Source: Paralichthys olivaceus
Lineage: Eukaryota; Chordata; Actinopteri; Pleuronectiformes; Paralichthyidae
Assembly (NCBI RefSeq): GCF_024713975.1
Contig: NC_091106.1
Location: 13,976,501 to 14,040,500, forward strand
Length of the DNA stretch: 64,000 nt
Direction: 5' to 3'
Positions within the stretch are counted from its first letter, which is position 1, and each line of letters opens with the position of its first letter. Made by a program: the position numbers and the translations under genes. The notes below the pieces were generated by a model. It did not search any database. It saw only the letters and a list, made by a program, of their open reading frames with translations, and was not told where the DNA came from. Shown here piece after piece: positions 41,996-55,229 of this stretch.

Positions 41996-44690
41996 TTAGA
42001 AGACAAGCTTTTTGGGCATCTCCCAGGTAAACTCTGGTCGACCGAAGTGGCCGTAAGAGGCTGTTTGCTGGTAGATGGGCCTCTTCAGGTTCAGTTCCCT
42101 GAGGGAGGAAACAGAGGAAACGAATCATCAGAGGTGAGGAAGTACACAGGATAATAGAAGCTTTTTATTTCTAAATTCATATATGTTGATCTGTTCCTTT
42201 TCATTCATTCTTTGTAAATGATCTTATATGGACAACATCTAGTGTGTTTACATTTTGAAACTGTCTTTGGGGCCCTCTAGTGGTTATATATAAAAAGGCA
42301 GAAGACAAAAGCTATAAAACTGCATACATTTTCAACAGGCTGCACTTTAATAATTCACAATAAAGTAATCTGCTTATTGTTGAGTTTTGATTAATCAATT
42401 ATTGATGAATTCTCAAAAAAGTGGTGAAAATCCATCATCACTTCCCAGAACCCAACACTGCGTCCTCAAGTTTTACACAACCAGCCACTGGATTAGTCAT
42501 TTACTGACATGTTTAATGTAAACAAGCAGCATATTCCTGAATTTTAGAGGCTTCAACCTGAAAATATTTGTCTTTTCCCTCGAAAATAGAAAAATTATTA
42601 TTAATCAAAAACCAAAGACGTTGTCTATCAAATTGGTATCTGCTAATTGATGAATAGTTTCAACTCTGCTTTTAAAGAAACAAAATAGTATGGCCATCAG
42701 ATTAACAGGAGACATGCTATATTTTCCACACAGGATAACCACTGCTTGTGACAAACACAGAGGTCGTATTCACATATACCTGACAATGACTCCGGGCCGC
42801 AGATCAAAGTTCTTGTTGACGATGTGGAGCAGCTCTGTTTCTGTTTTCTGGGAGGAACCGTAGGTGAACAAGGAGATGGACAGAGGCTGGGCCACTCCGA
42901 TAGCATAAGACACCTGGAACACACCCAGACAGGTAAATATGAATGTTTCTATCTGCACATGTTGACACTTCACTCGGAGTGACAGGAGCCGCTCACTCAC
43001 CTGAACCAGGACTCTCCTGCACAGTTTGGCTTTGACCAGAGACTTGGCGACCCAGCGAGCAGCGTAGGCAGCTGAGCGGTCGACCTTTGAGAAGTCTTTG
43101 CCGGAGAAAGCTCCGCCACCGTGAGCTCCCCAGCCTCCGTATGTGTCTACGATAATCTTCCTGCCCGTCACACCAGCATCACCCTGATGACCCAAATGTA
43201 AGATAAGTGGTTACTTTTTTTTTTCTTATTATTTTTTTCTATGTTTGCTTTAGATGAAATGAAAAGTGCGAGTGTGTTCATCACCTGAGGTCCTCCAATG
43301 ACGAAGCGACCGCTTGGCTGGAGGTGGTAGATGGTCTTGTCGTCTAAATATTTAGCAGGAACCACAGCGTTGATCACCTGAAAGAATCAATGCTACATTA
43401 AAACCTAAAAGAAATTATGTCCAGAGTAATTCATTAGAGCGAGCTAACAGTAAGACGTTTGAATGAGTCTCTACCTTCTCCTTTAGCACCCTCTTCTGTT
43501 CCTCCAGAGAGATGCAGTCGTCGTGCTGGACGGAGATCACGATGGTGTGAACTCTCTTTGGGATCACGGCTCCATCCTTCTGTTCATAATGCACCGTCAC
43601 CTGTGGGATGGACGTCAAGTTAGTCTGCAGCCTTACTCAAAAACTACCGAACAGATTACCATGACACTCAGAGGAAGGTGTCAGGGAAGAACTCATCAGA
43701 TCAGCAGTTAGCTCCAGGAATAGTTTTTTACCCTCCTTTAACATTGTTAGATTTTAGTTGTTTTTTTTCCTTGATTTCTCTTAGAATAATTAATAGATAT
43801 TGATGAAAAACAAATCATGTTTAGGGGAATTATATTTATGAGTGTTTCTAATTTGGTGCAGATCCAAATAAATGGATCCAGGGAATTCAAATGTGGTCTT
43901 TCTATTTTTCCCTTATTTTCCTAATTTCCCAAATTTGTATCATTCCCACAGGATGATGAAGTTTCCTGTGATTCTTTTTTATTTTCTTGTACCGACCCTC
44001 ACCTAAACTCTAAATGAGTTCTTGGTCTGATTTGCTTTAACATCCGAGAAAAATAAATGATTCCTGAAGCTGCTGCTGTCTCCTTCTCTCTGCTGTTGAG
44101 AACAAAGTGCATCTGAATGACAGAAGTGAAAAAGACTTATGCTGATAAATGACATGATAACATAACAATTCAATACTTTGTTAATTAATTCATTAATACG
44201 TTTCTGGTGCAGTGACAATGTGTGCTAACTCTAATCTGGGATAAAATCTAATGCTCTATGTTCAATTCCCTGGTTTAAAATCCGACCATCTCTCTCCTGT
44301 CGGACAGAAGTAGATTATCCACTTTGTGTTGAAATATAAAACTTTTGACTGAGGAAGTTAGCTGCTTATTTTAAATACCTGCAGTAGCCACCGTTAATCT
44401 GATTTTGTCTGCTGGCACCGGTGTAAATCTCTTGGAAGACACCCAGAGTAGAACAATGAACTACTTCAAACTGCGACCAGTGTAATGGTGTTACCGTTTC
44501 AGTCCTGCGTGTTTTGTAATAGCACACATATTATTACTTTACCTGTGTTTTAGAGTCGGGACGCAACCAGGGGATGGTGCCGTTGCGTCTGAGTTCAGCC
44601 ATCGATGAGTTGAGTTTGTGGGCTAACACGATGGTGAGGGGCATGCACTCCTCTGTCTCGTCTGTGGCATAGCCGAACATCAGACCCTGT

Positions 44691-44744
<54 letters not shown>

Positions 44745-47700
44745 ATCTATAATACAAAGATAGATAATGACAAAATATGCATATTCCCTGCACTGAAACT
44801 ACAGCCTGAGAAGAATCTACTAGACCTATACATTCATATAATATCAGTACTGTCACATAAGATCAACAAATACAGCATTTACTTCATATAGAAAAACAGA
44901 AAAGGGCAAACAGAAAAGATAAGAATACCTTAAGAGTGACAGAAACCGAAAGAAACCGAGAGAAAACCCAGTAAAATAAATCAATTCAAGATAAATCTGG
45001 TAAATTGATAATAATAAGTAAATAAATTCAGATTGTTATGGTATTTCTGTACTTCTAAATTGGGGTACTTGTATTTCAATTTCATGAAACTTTACACGTT
45101 TGAGTGGGAAATATTGTACTTTACAGTATGTATTGTTACTATTGTTGCTTCACAGATTCAAATTGTAGATACTTATGTCACTATCACCCAGCCCTCCAGC
45201 CAACACGGGCCCAAGGACACACTGAGCTGTTGCAACAGTCGTACCTGGTCTCCTGCTCCAATGTCCTCCTCCTGTCTGTCAACATGGACCCCCTGAGCAA
45301 TGTCTGGACTCTGCTGCTCCAGAGCCACCAGCACGTTACACGTCTTATAGTCGAAACCTACAGAGGGAGAGCGAATGAGAGGAAACGTTGACAACACTGA
45401 CCACACGTTCCCTCTACTTTTCTTCTGTTGTGCATTATTTTCTCACCTTTGTCGGAGTTGTCGTAGCCGATGTGTTTGATGGTGTCTCTGACCACCTTCT
45501 GGTAGTCCACGTTGGCCCGAGACGTGATCTCCCCACAGAGCAGCACCATGCCAGTCTTACACACCGTCTCTATGGATACAAACAACACATTACATTTGAA
45601 GTCATTTTACATAATTCTTGACCAGGACACGTGTTTAGACTTCGGCCTGATTGCTGTTATCAGCAAGTTCACAGGGTCAAGCTCGAGAGCCCTCATCTTG
45701 TGACTTTCAGGGATCAATACTGAAATATGATAAATAATCTCAACAATGTTGATCATTTCATTCCAGGTGAGACTCAGGCCTGTGGGTGAGAAGTGCCTGT
45801 GATTCATCTTTATTTGAGAAGACATGATACTGAATGAATCCTCTCTCTTTCTCTCTCTCTCGGTTTTCGTGTGTTTACTCACCACAGGCCACTTTGGCAT
45901 CTGGGTCCTGCTTCAGGTGAGCATCCAGGACAGCATCGCTGATCTGGTCACAGATTTTGTCTGTGAAGAGGAGACAAGCATTAAGCTAAACTTGAATTTT
46001 GGCCTGTTTGAGATTTAAGAGGTTTCGTGGCAGGAATACATGTGTTTGAAGAAATTTTTTTTATTTTTCTGTCTTTTTCACTGTAGGTTTTGTATAAGAT
46101 TATAAATAGGAGATTTTAGCGAAGTGTCCAAATATTTCTCCTGAGGTAGAGCTCATAGATGAAGCTGATATTTCAGACAGGAGGAGTTGTTGGATTTTCA
46201 TTGTGGGATTTGAATGCAGCAGCAGGACAATGCCTCACAAAACACTCCATTCATCTCTCTGTCATCCTGCTGAAGCAACGCAACACACGTGTTACATCAG
46301 AAACAACATCAACATCTGGTTGCACTGACTCTGCAGTTACACAGAGGACCTCACATTATACACACAACACAAATCAGGATGATTGATATCAAATGTTGTT
46401 GTTTGCAGATCCGATTCTGATCCTGAAACATGGCCGAGCTCTGTGGGAACAGCCCAGACCTCGAAGTGTGTTATCAAATCAAAAGGTTTGAGCAGCAGCC
46501 TCCTGCCAAGGCCACTCTCCTCAGTGAATATACAAACAGTGAGAGGAAAGTTTTCATTTCATTACTACAATATCTGTTTTCCTATGAGCTGCATTGTTAC
46601 TTAATGCTAAAGAAATATTTTTTTATTTAAGGATAAATGCAGATACGTAAAGATACGTTCTAATAAACAGTAAGCTTGAAAGAAGACAGTGAGATGTGGG
46701 TACATTTCCTCCAGACCTGAGGCTCTAAACTATGATTTTCTACCACTGCGGTTCTTACATATGGTCGAGGGGCTCACAGTTCACTGAAGTACCGTCGTTA
46801 TCTGCAAAACTAGACAACTGGTCAACACTGTTGCGTTTACTGATTATCGATTTGACACAGGGGACTTTGTCAGGTTAGGGATTACAACACATTGAGAGAA
46901 GGGGGGAGGGGGGTAACTTGAAGGCAGCATTGGATAGGTTAGACTAAATTTTAACTTTTATCAGGAGGGTGTATCAGTGTATCTATTTTAAGTCCCACTA
47001 TGCAGCATTAGTTAACAATATACAAACATTTAATAAATGCTTTAAATCTCACTATAATGTAGGCGCACACAAGAATCTTCAAGGGTTATTAAGATACAGT
47101 ATTTTTCAGCAATACAACTTTTCTTATGAAGATATATTTTATATTGTTACAACTGTGGTGCACCATTTGACATTTACCACCAGCCTCCACCTACAAATGG
47201 AGTTATAGATGTTATCAATAACAATCAATTACCACTGAGATCTGAAAATGTATAATATTTCTTATAAAGGCTAAATAGGGAGAAAATGTGTTGCCAAGAT
47301 GGGATTGATAATTTTGTGGACTTGAAAAGCACTGACAGCCACATGAAATACCGTGAACCAGAAATTAAAATTCTTGAATCCCCCCTCAAGCAAAAAACAT
47401 TCCAGAGAGACAGTGTGACAATGTTGTTCTGCAGCAGCTATTTTGATTTGACATGTATTCGAACATCTCCGTCTAATGTCAACATGAAACTTGTGTCTGC
47501 ACGTCGGCCTTTTCTCTATTTTGTGGGTCACTTTTATCCTCAGCGTGCAACCTAACACCAGGCTGCTGCCCAGAAGTGGGGGGCAGTGAGCACATGTTGC
47601 TGTGAATGGAATACCAGCCATGCTTGGAGAGTAAATATGCAGCTCTGTGGAGTTATTTTGGACATACAGCCTCAACTTGCACTGGGTTTATTCACATGCA

Positions 47701-47922
47701 TATAAATGTTGAGACAGAATGTGGCAGGTTTAAAGAGAAGTGTTGAATCTATTCCTCTGTGTACAGGTGAAGAAATAGTTAAAGTCAAGTTTTGGGAAAT
47801 TGTAAATATGGGTGTTGATCTGAAGTTCTCACACGTGTATCTGAAGTTGACTCACCTGGATGTCCCTCGCCTACGGACTCCGACGTGAACATGAATGAGC
47901 CATCGTCCAGCAGATCACTCAT
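41996..47922 (-). CDS. mat1a: S-adenosylmethionine synthase (methionine adenosyltransferase 1A-like), 387 aa
   Basis: Ten exons in minus-strand order: 47922-47856, 45960-45883, 45569-45447, 45357-45245, 44686-44543, 43600-43475, 43377-43285, 43183-43001, 42913-42780 and 42098-41996. They join in frame to 387 residues, eight fewer than human MAT1A, all at the variable N-terminus. The enzyme makes SAM from methionine and ATP in the cytosol. Visible hallmarks are GHPDKICDQ (exons 1/2), [40 protein letters not shown] and GGGAFSGKD. Liver-type features are [26 protein letters not shown] and C-terminal KKLVF. At the position of the regulatory Cys121 of rat liver MAT there is Gly, as in MAT2A. The PRXL2A neighbourhood supports MAT1A; a mat2a-like paralogue is the alternative. 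Confidence 0.95.
42345..42660 (-). mobile_element. Near-complete MITE-like repeat in mat1a intron 9
   Basis: It runs from AATCTGCTTATTG through GATTAATCAATTATTGATGA to CTAATTGATGAATAGTTTCAA. The TAATCAATTA/TAATTGATGA edges form degenerate terminal inverted repeats. It is the reverse orientation of the element at 17480-17770. Confidence 0.6.
43630..43900 (-). mobile_element. Intronic dispersed repeat, reverse copy, in mat1a intron 5
   Basis: AAACTACCGAACAGATTACC is the complement of the GGTAATCGGTCCAGTAGT block at 32435-32830, and a GGTGCAGATCCAAATAAATG block further on fits the same repeat. Confidence 0.5.
44695..44741. repeat. (GA)n microsatellite adjoining mat1a exon 5
   Basis: About 23 GA units. 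On the coding strand this is (TC)n, lying 9 bp from the exon 5 boundary at 44686, so it serves as the polypyrimidine tract of that intron. Confidence 0.95.
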
Positions 47923-48018
47923 TTTGTCTACAGCACCAGGTACTTGGCGAGACTTGGCACACACAGGGCGAAAAGGTTCCTTGGTTCCAAGCAGCGAGCG
48001 TTCAGAACTGAGGGCTGC

Positions 48019-48024
48019 TTTATA
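48019..48024 (-). promoter_or_regulatory. Candidate TATA box of mat1a
   Basis: TATAAAG on the minus strand, about 97 bp upstream of the mat1a ATG, would place transcription start near 47990 and give a leader of about 70 nt. A second TATATAT lies at 48133-48140. The choice between them, or an upstream exon using the CTCTTACAG acceptor near 48040, is open. Confidence 0.45.
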
Positions 48025-48388
48025 TTCCCACTGGTTCTCTGTAAGAGAGAAACGAAGAAAGGGAGGCAAACAGCCGAGCAGCCAATACAAAGTCTATCCT
48101 ACAAAACTGCACGTCTGTGTCCACATGGCCCAATATATATGGCTAAGAGAACACACACGCACACACTCACTCACACACGCACATGCTCGCTCTGTCACTG
48201 TCTCTATCTCTCTTTCTCTCTCAAACACACACTCTGTCACTCACACACACACACACACACACGCACACACGTCATGTGAATCCATGGGACGGTCCATTCT
48301 GGGAGTGGGTGGGGAGGTGCATGATGGGAGGCCAATTCACTTTGTGGAAAACACTTGTTAACCCCTTGTGTACAATACGTTTGCAGGA

Positions 48389-48394
<6 letters not shown>

Positions 48395-48442
<48 letters not shown>
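48395..48442. repeat. (GT)n microsatellite
   Basis: About 24 GT units. Confidence 0.95.
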
Positions 48443-48444
<2 letters not shown>

Positions 48445-51400
48445 ATAGTCAGACCCTGTGCTGCGACAGCTCCACTTTAGGGTGTCACACTTCTCGAGTG
48501 GGAGCAGAAACATCTTTAATAGGGGGGTTACCCCTCCTCCCCCCGTCCAGCACACCGGTGGGACAGCTCTGTCTGCTGGGACATGAGTGGGTCGTTGGGC
48601 AAGCTTTGGATAGAGGGAGAGAGAGAGAAAAGGTAGTTGTTGTTTAGTGGGAAAATGATGCAATCACTCCTGTTTACATTGTGCTCAGATGTAAATAATG
48701 ATGAAACAATGAACACAGTGCATAAGAGAAGAAACACAACAGCAACATGACTGTGAAATAAATATTACATAAATATATAAATTAATTAATGAAACTATTT
48801 TGGATTTAATGGGGTAAATGTTGAAATGAATATAAGGTAACTATGTGAGTGAGATAATGTAGTCAAGGGCCATACTGGAATAAAATACAACTTAGTACTT
48901 GAACTGCATTTGAGTGTTTCCACTTTACATACAGTATTTAAACTCTATACTTCATTATCTCTCTGAAAATATTATAAGAGTATAAGTACCTGCATCTTAC
49001 ATATACAGATATATAGTTTACTAAAAAATAATACATGGTTTCTAGGGCAATCAGTATTAAGAATGTTCAGTGGCCATGGCAACCAACTGATCAACCGTGG
49101 AGATAAAAAAAAATTGTGGAAAAGTGGAGCCAATAATCTTCTGAAAGGAAGCAGCAATAATGAGGGATAAAATAGAGAAACTTAGGTCAAGTACTTCCCA
49201 TCTAGTACTTGAGAAAAAGTACTTACTTTACCCACTATGCTTTGTATGTGAAATCTTTACACACAATCTATAATTTCAAAATAAACGTAGTGAAGTTTGT
49301 CCATATTGAAAATAAGTGGAAAAAGTTTAAATTATCATAAAAAATACTGGTTTAAACTTGTAGTTGAGTACAGTATTGTGTAGTGAGTAACTCTCCATCA
49401 CTGCCGATAATTAAGTTTTGAGCCTGTAGACAGTCACCTGTTGTCTAAATGCTCTTTTCCATCCCACTCGCAGCCCGAGGCTGTTGTCTTTGTGCCCAAC
49501 TGCGGAAAATCTCCGGCCATTTCCTGAGAGAAGATCAAATAATGAAGATGTGTCTCTGAGATATCTCGTGGCCTTTCAGGTGACTCAGTGTGCCTGTGTT
49601 TTAACTCAAAACCAGGGGCTGTGGTGGACTGTTTGTGCCAGTGATGCTCACATATGGACACAAACATACCGTGTGCCTCATGCACAAACATACAACTGGA
49701 GTGACAATGGGACCGTTGGCCACACAGACACAGACACTGTGCCTTTCATTTGTGTAAGCTCTGCAGAGAGATAAACACATCTCTCTTTACTGGAGTGAAA
49801 CAGAGCAGACGAACTAATTCTTTCTCTACATCTCTGTCGCTCTCTGGCTCATCTGGCCCTGATTTCAATTGGTGTTGAGCTGACCTCATGAAATTAGAAG
49901 AGAATTTTAACTAGCTCTCTATCACTGAGTGCTTTAAGCCTTAATTAAAGCAGACATAACCAGAAAAGAAAAAAGAACAAACCACAGAAACAATGTAAAC
50001 AGTTATTGATTGACCCGTTTTCCCCCATTGTCATAGAAAGTCTAGAAGTGAATGTGAACTAATATCCTTTTGTATTTTAAAGAATTCGTAAAACTACACT
50101 CGGCCTTAAAAGCTGTGCATGTGCAGGACTTTAGTGGGTCTTTAGTAGATGCAGCTTGTTAATTTTCAGGCAGCAAACAAGAATTCACAATATAATATAT
50201 ATATTATATAAGAGCGATGGGTTTAATCAATAATTTATTATATTATATATATTGAATGTCTGGCTGAATTATAGTCATATACAGTCATGCACATAGGACA
50301 TCATTGTGATGATTGTTAATAATGCAGCCAAATTAGTGCCAGTGGCCCAGCTCCTACACTTGTTATATATATATAAATATAAAATGTGACCAAATGTTAA
50401 CAGTTCACCTGTAAATGTGACCAAGCTCCTTCCTGCAGGGGGTTTGGGTTCAGTTGAATGAAACAAACATGAACTAGATTAAACTAGAGTTGGCATGAAT
50501 GTCCTGCCCAACGCTGAAGAGCACAGAGAGACAGTCTGACAGCACAGCGAATGACCTCTGGATGATACACCTCTGTTTGTTTTGGCCTGAATGGAGACAG
50601 AATGAACACGTTCAAGACAAACGCCACTACACCCACACTATCTGAAGACGGAGGAGGACTTCTCTCAGTTTGTGTAGTTTGACTCAAAACACGTGTTAAT
50701 GACTGACCAATTTTTCAACACTAACAAGATGGCTCTGGTTGTGCTGACAGATAACTGGTATCAGAGATTTGATGTGTCAGCATGAAGCATGAAGAAGGTG
50801 GAAATGAGCTAGGGGCTACTTAAACATATGAAATAAAATAAATGAAAGCTAATTGGGAAAATGATAATATCAAAAGCTTCAAATCGTAACTTTTTATGAC
50901 TTGTACCTTTTCTTTTCTGTCTCTCTGGCCTGTGGGGGCATGGAGAACACCGGGGGCTTTAAAGACAGGGTAAAGTCTCCTGAGGTGAAATATCTGACCT
51001 CTATGAGCTCCAGTTATCATGCACATGGAGGTCAGGCTATCAAGAAAAACAAGGTAATCACCAACAGCAACGTCAATACCATGTTTGACTGAGTATGTAA
51101 TAACTGTAATGATTCTTAATAATTATAAATACTTGATCCATTCAGTATGTCTACAGAATAAACTATCAATCAAACTATCAGTATCATCAGTCATCTATGA
51201 GTTAGAGTAAGGTTGAGGTAATTACCATTCCAGTTAAATATCTGCATTAAAACTACATAAGGGTTTATTTGTGGTAAACGACTTTTTTCCCCATACAAAT
51301 AAGCTCTGACCTGCAGAATAATTATTAGTACATAAGCCTTTTTTGTAGATACAGTTGCATTTAGCATCAACTATATTTTAACAAATCTTGTGCAACTGAA

Positions 51401-53235
51401 ACTTAATTTTCATACACAACAAGTGGATTTATATAGTTTTAACTATTGGGTTCACTTAAAAAAGGGATTTCTGAATCAAATGTATTTTAATAGACATCAT
51501 TTTGGAGTTGGAGTTCCCAATATCCTCACACCTACAGGTGATTTACATATGATGTACATTAATCTCTCCATAGGATTTAATAAGCAAAGATACAACACTA
51601 GTGAGGATAGACTTAAATCATCTTGGTTTCATACCGGACTAGATATAATGAAGAAGATATAGCTGCATTCTAAATAAATTACAATATAAGACTGACCAGA
51701 CTGAATCCCATTTTTTTCATGGGGGGGTTAAACTACACTCAGATAAGATCTGTACTAACAAGGTTGAAACTAAAGACACGAGCTGGATGACCAATGAGTA
51801 AATTAACAAATTCATTCATTAAACAAGATTTGAGAGATGTGTTATAAAATTAAAGTTATTGTTGCCACTTTACTGAACTCTTCTAGGTAAAGTCTGACTA
51901 AAGAGATGCTCATATGAAACATACAGAGGTTATGAGTTCATCCTGTTGTGCGTACATCCACGGAGCCTTTGGACCCTTTCGAAGATGAGGAGTAAAAAGA
52001 GGAAGGCCTGACGACCTTTGGGTTTGTTTCATATCTTCACCTCAGTCAATGAACATCTAACGATTATGTCAGTGACACTGAAAGCCCTGTTGCCTTTAAC
52101 TCATAACTTTTAGAGACAGGTAATGTGTAACGTTGAATTAAATTAAGTGAAAAACATGAAGTCCATTCATCACAGATATACAATAATTCCATGAGTTTCC
52201 TGGCTCTTGGTCGAGGTTAAGTAGTGGAGGCCATTGTGCGTCTGCTGCAGCCGCCCCACAGCTTTTACACACACAGAGATAAATAATGGTAAACTGATTT
52301 TATTAACTATTGTTTGATTTGATTTTATTCTTGTATCTTTTTAATTGTATAAAACTTTGACCAACACGGCTTGTTTCAAATGTGTTTAATGAATAAACCT
52401 GACTTGACTTGAGTGTCTGATTTTAAGAAAAAAACAACGCAGCATGGCTGAACCAATTAAAAATCAGTTTGACAAATTTTAGCCACACCAGCGTCTCCTC
52501 CTTCTCTCTGATTGGCTACAAGACGTGTGTAATAGTGACCCCTATTGTGCTTCTGCTCAAAAAGCCGGGGTCACGGTTTTGGGGTCACTTTGTGGTTAGA
52601 GTGTGAGTCAGACTGAAACTTGACAGAACAGGATGAGATAAACGGACCCTGGCAGCCTCAGGGGCTGTTAACACTGTTTGTTTTTCCCCAGGTTCAAGGA
52701 CGCTCAGTTTACCCCCGCAGCTCGTCTCTGCTCATCTGGTTACCAGCCAGTTCCATCTGGATGGCCGGCAGGACGGGCAGAATGAGTTGGATCCTGTTGG
52801 CCTGAAGTTTTAATGCATGGCCAAGCAACTGAGGAGCGGTTAGTGTTATATAAGGAATAACATGTCGATAAAAGAGTAGATAATAAACACATGTAAACAG
52901 AAATTTTCTCTTTTTTATCATTGCTGTTCTGTGTTTTCACAAGCTGTTACAGCTTCAGCCGATTCTCTGTGTTGAAGGTTATTTCTTACGTATTGAATAT
53001 GTGACTTGTTTGTTTCATAGGGTGGAATTTTTGTATTATAAAACATCAATGTTAACTCAGTAATTACTATAGTGCTCCCTGACCTTCTTTAACTACTGCC
53101 CACTTCTCATGTCAACCAATCCCTGTGGGCGAGAATGCCACACAGAAGGTGGGGCGCAAATCTCCAGCTGTGATTGGCTGTTGGTCACACACACTCCACA
53201 CTAGAGCAGCACTGGAAAAGGCAGTGGTGTGTATT

Positions 53236-53241
<6 letters not shown>

Positions 53242-53295
<54 letters not shown>
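53242..53295. repeat. (GT)n microsatellite
   Basis: About 27 GT units. Confidence 0.95.
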
Positions 53296-53296
<1 letters not shown>

Positions 53297-53641
53297 CGGC
53301 TTGTGATGAGAAAACCAGCTACAAAACAGTGTGACTGAGCAAAGACCTCACTTGAACCTCACAAATTAGTTTTGTGCTTCGTGATGTCGGAAATGTTCAC
53401 TGTCTCCTCGTAGAATATTTTTAACTACAAATGTGTGATTATCTGCACAAGCACAACCCCAACTTTAACACATCATAATATATTTATCCATATATTTATC
53501 TATATATAGATATATATTTAAAAAAATGATAAGATAATAAAGTATATAGAAAAGAATCCAACAGAAGTACATTACGTTTTCTAGAGGAAGACTTAAAAGG
53601 GTTTGAAACATTGAAAACAAGAATTTAGGCAGACTCTACCT

Positions 53642-53720
53642 CACACACACACAGACACACACACACATTCACAAACACACACAAACACACACACACACAC
53701 ACACACGCACAAGCACACAC
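53642..53720. repeat. Imperfect (CA)n tract
   Basis: CACA runs interrupted by G, T and A, about 79 bp. Confidence 0.9.
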
Positions 53721-54979
53721 ACCAGCATATGTCCGAGCGGCACAGAGGGAGAGCAGCAGCTGGGCTCGAGGAGTGTCATCCTATCCCATCTCTATTCTGG
53801 CCCATTTTGGACCCTCAGCACATTCCTCTGTGAATCTGTCACTGATGACTGAAATATTGCCACAATACCACTCGAGCAATTTGCTTCCATCACACACGAT
53901 ACGTCGGAGTCGGAGTGAAACAATCACTTCACTCGTCAGCTAATGCTTACCATGTAGACTAAAGTCTCTGTTTTTATCAATGGCTCCTCCTTTAAGCTGC
54001 TATCTCAACTGTTGCTGGCTGTAAAAATGGTCATTAAACAGAGACCGGAGGTTTTTGAGGTTGGACTTGATCTATAAATAGCAACATAGCAAAAATATAT
54101 AGTTTCTAGTGTCACAATCTATCTTCTTAGATGAAAAACGGAGGGCATTGCTACAGTTTGTTTTAGAAAGGGTTAGGGTTAGAAATAAAAGGGTTGCTAT
54201 GTGTGTAAATGCAGGAGCGTTTCAAGGGACTTTGGGGGCCCCGGGCAAAAAGGAACCTGAGGAACAAAACTGATCGAAACACACATACTTACTCATTCTG
54301 GTCTTCAACCAAACCGTATCAAATTATGAAGCTTTTAGCACAAAACCAGTGGCATGGAGTCTTGTTAGGGGGTTTGTGACCATGGTGTCGTTTCAGTCTC
54401 TTTTTCACAGCTGATCTTAGAATTTAAGGACGTTCCTACAAAAAACACCTGATGGTTGAATAAGTAACCTTGGGCTGTGCAAAATTATAACAGACACTAC
54501 TTTGTGACATTTTACACACAACATAGTCATTTAATTAATAGTTTTTAAGTTAATTCATGATGAAAACAACTATTAGCGGCAGTCTGCTCTGTAATGCCAC
54601 TAACCTGCTGCAGGGGTCAGTCTTGCTATGTCTCTGGTCATCTGCAGCTGCTGGGTCCGACCTGATGTGACAAAAAAAAAGCATTATATTATAAAGGAAT
54701 ACTTAATTATTATATCCACCATTACATTTCAGCAATTAAAAAGAGACATTTAAATCAACTTAATCTAAAAATCAGGGGAAAGAGGGGTTGTCTTGATAGG
54801 TATCACTTTCAAATACTGAATTACAAAAAGTGTTTTATCATATTAAAAGCTTGAACAACATAACGGATGAAATAAACATTAAAAATGTGAAATGAAGGTT
54901 TGCATTGCTCTGGTACCTGGTACCGAGGATCCAGCTCAACACGAGCCTTGTTTCACAGCAGTCGGAGAAAAATTCCTCT

Positions 54980-55098
54980 CGTGTTACGTTCACATAAACG
55001 AGCCTTTCACTGTGGCTGCACTGATCTGAGTTAAGAGGGCTTAAAGGGTCGGGTAGAAAACTTTAGATTCCTCCACATCAGCAGCAAGCCACAGTCGG
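54980..55098 (+). other. Probable 5'UTR exon of prxl2a copy 1
   Basis: A donor (CAGTCGG|gtgagtat at about 55099) precedes the coding exon, whose acceptor is TTCTCTGTAG at 55203. The start of this exon is not defined. Confidence 0.4.
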
Positions 55099-55229
55099 GT
55101 GAGTATCACCTTTCTACACAAATAACTTTTATGATTTTATCTTAGCGGTATTTTTCTTTTTGTTTCAAGTTGAGTTAAGGTTTTTTACATGATTTCTCTG
55201 TAGGTGGCCTGTGGAGTGAGTTTAAGGTG

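Larger units (their letters stand above)
48150..54920. other. Repeat-rich intergenic region between mat1a and prxl2a
   Basis: Nearly 7 kb without a convincing gene. It has CA-rich DNA at 48150-48270, (GT)n at 48395-48442 and 53242-53295, mixed CACA tracts at 53642-53720, and an AT-rich inverted repeat at 50187-50254. A LINE-like tail (ATAAACCTGACTTGACTTGA) is at 52391-52410. One weak exon-like block (50940-51053) is discussed in the findings. No Dpy-30 domain gene (DYDC1/2 sit here in human) was seen. Confidence 0.55.

Noticed and set aside
47885-48361. 158-codon plus-strand frame overlapping the mat1a first exon
   Set aside because: Antisense to mat1a and then CA-repeat derived His/Thr/Ser runs.
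51390-51662. 90-codon frame in the mat1a-prxl2a gap
   Set aside because: AT-rich DNA without splice sites or recognisable domain.
54165-54185. Telomere-like GGGTTAGGGTTAG
   Set aside because: Only two units; a similar pair at 28544-28556 is likewise chance-level, so no interstitial telomere is claimed.
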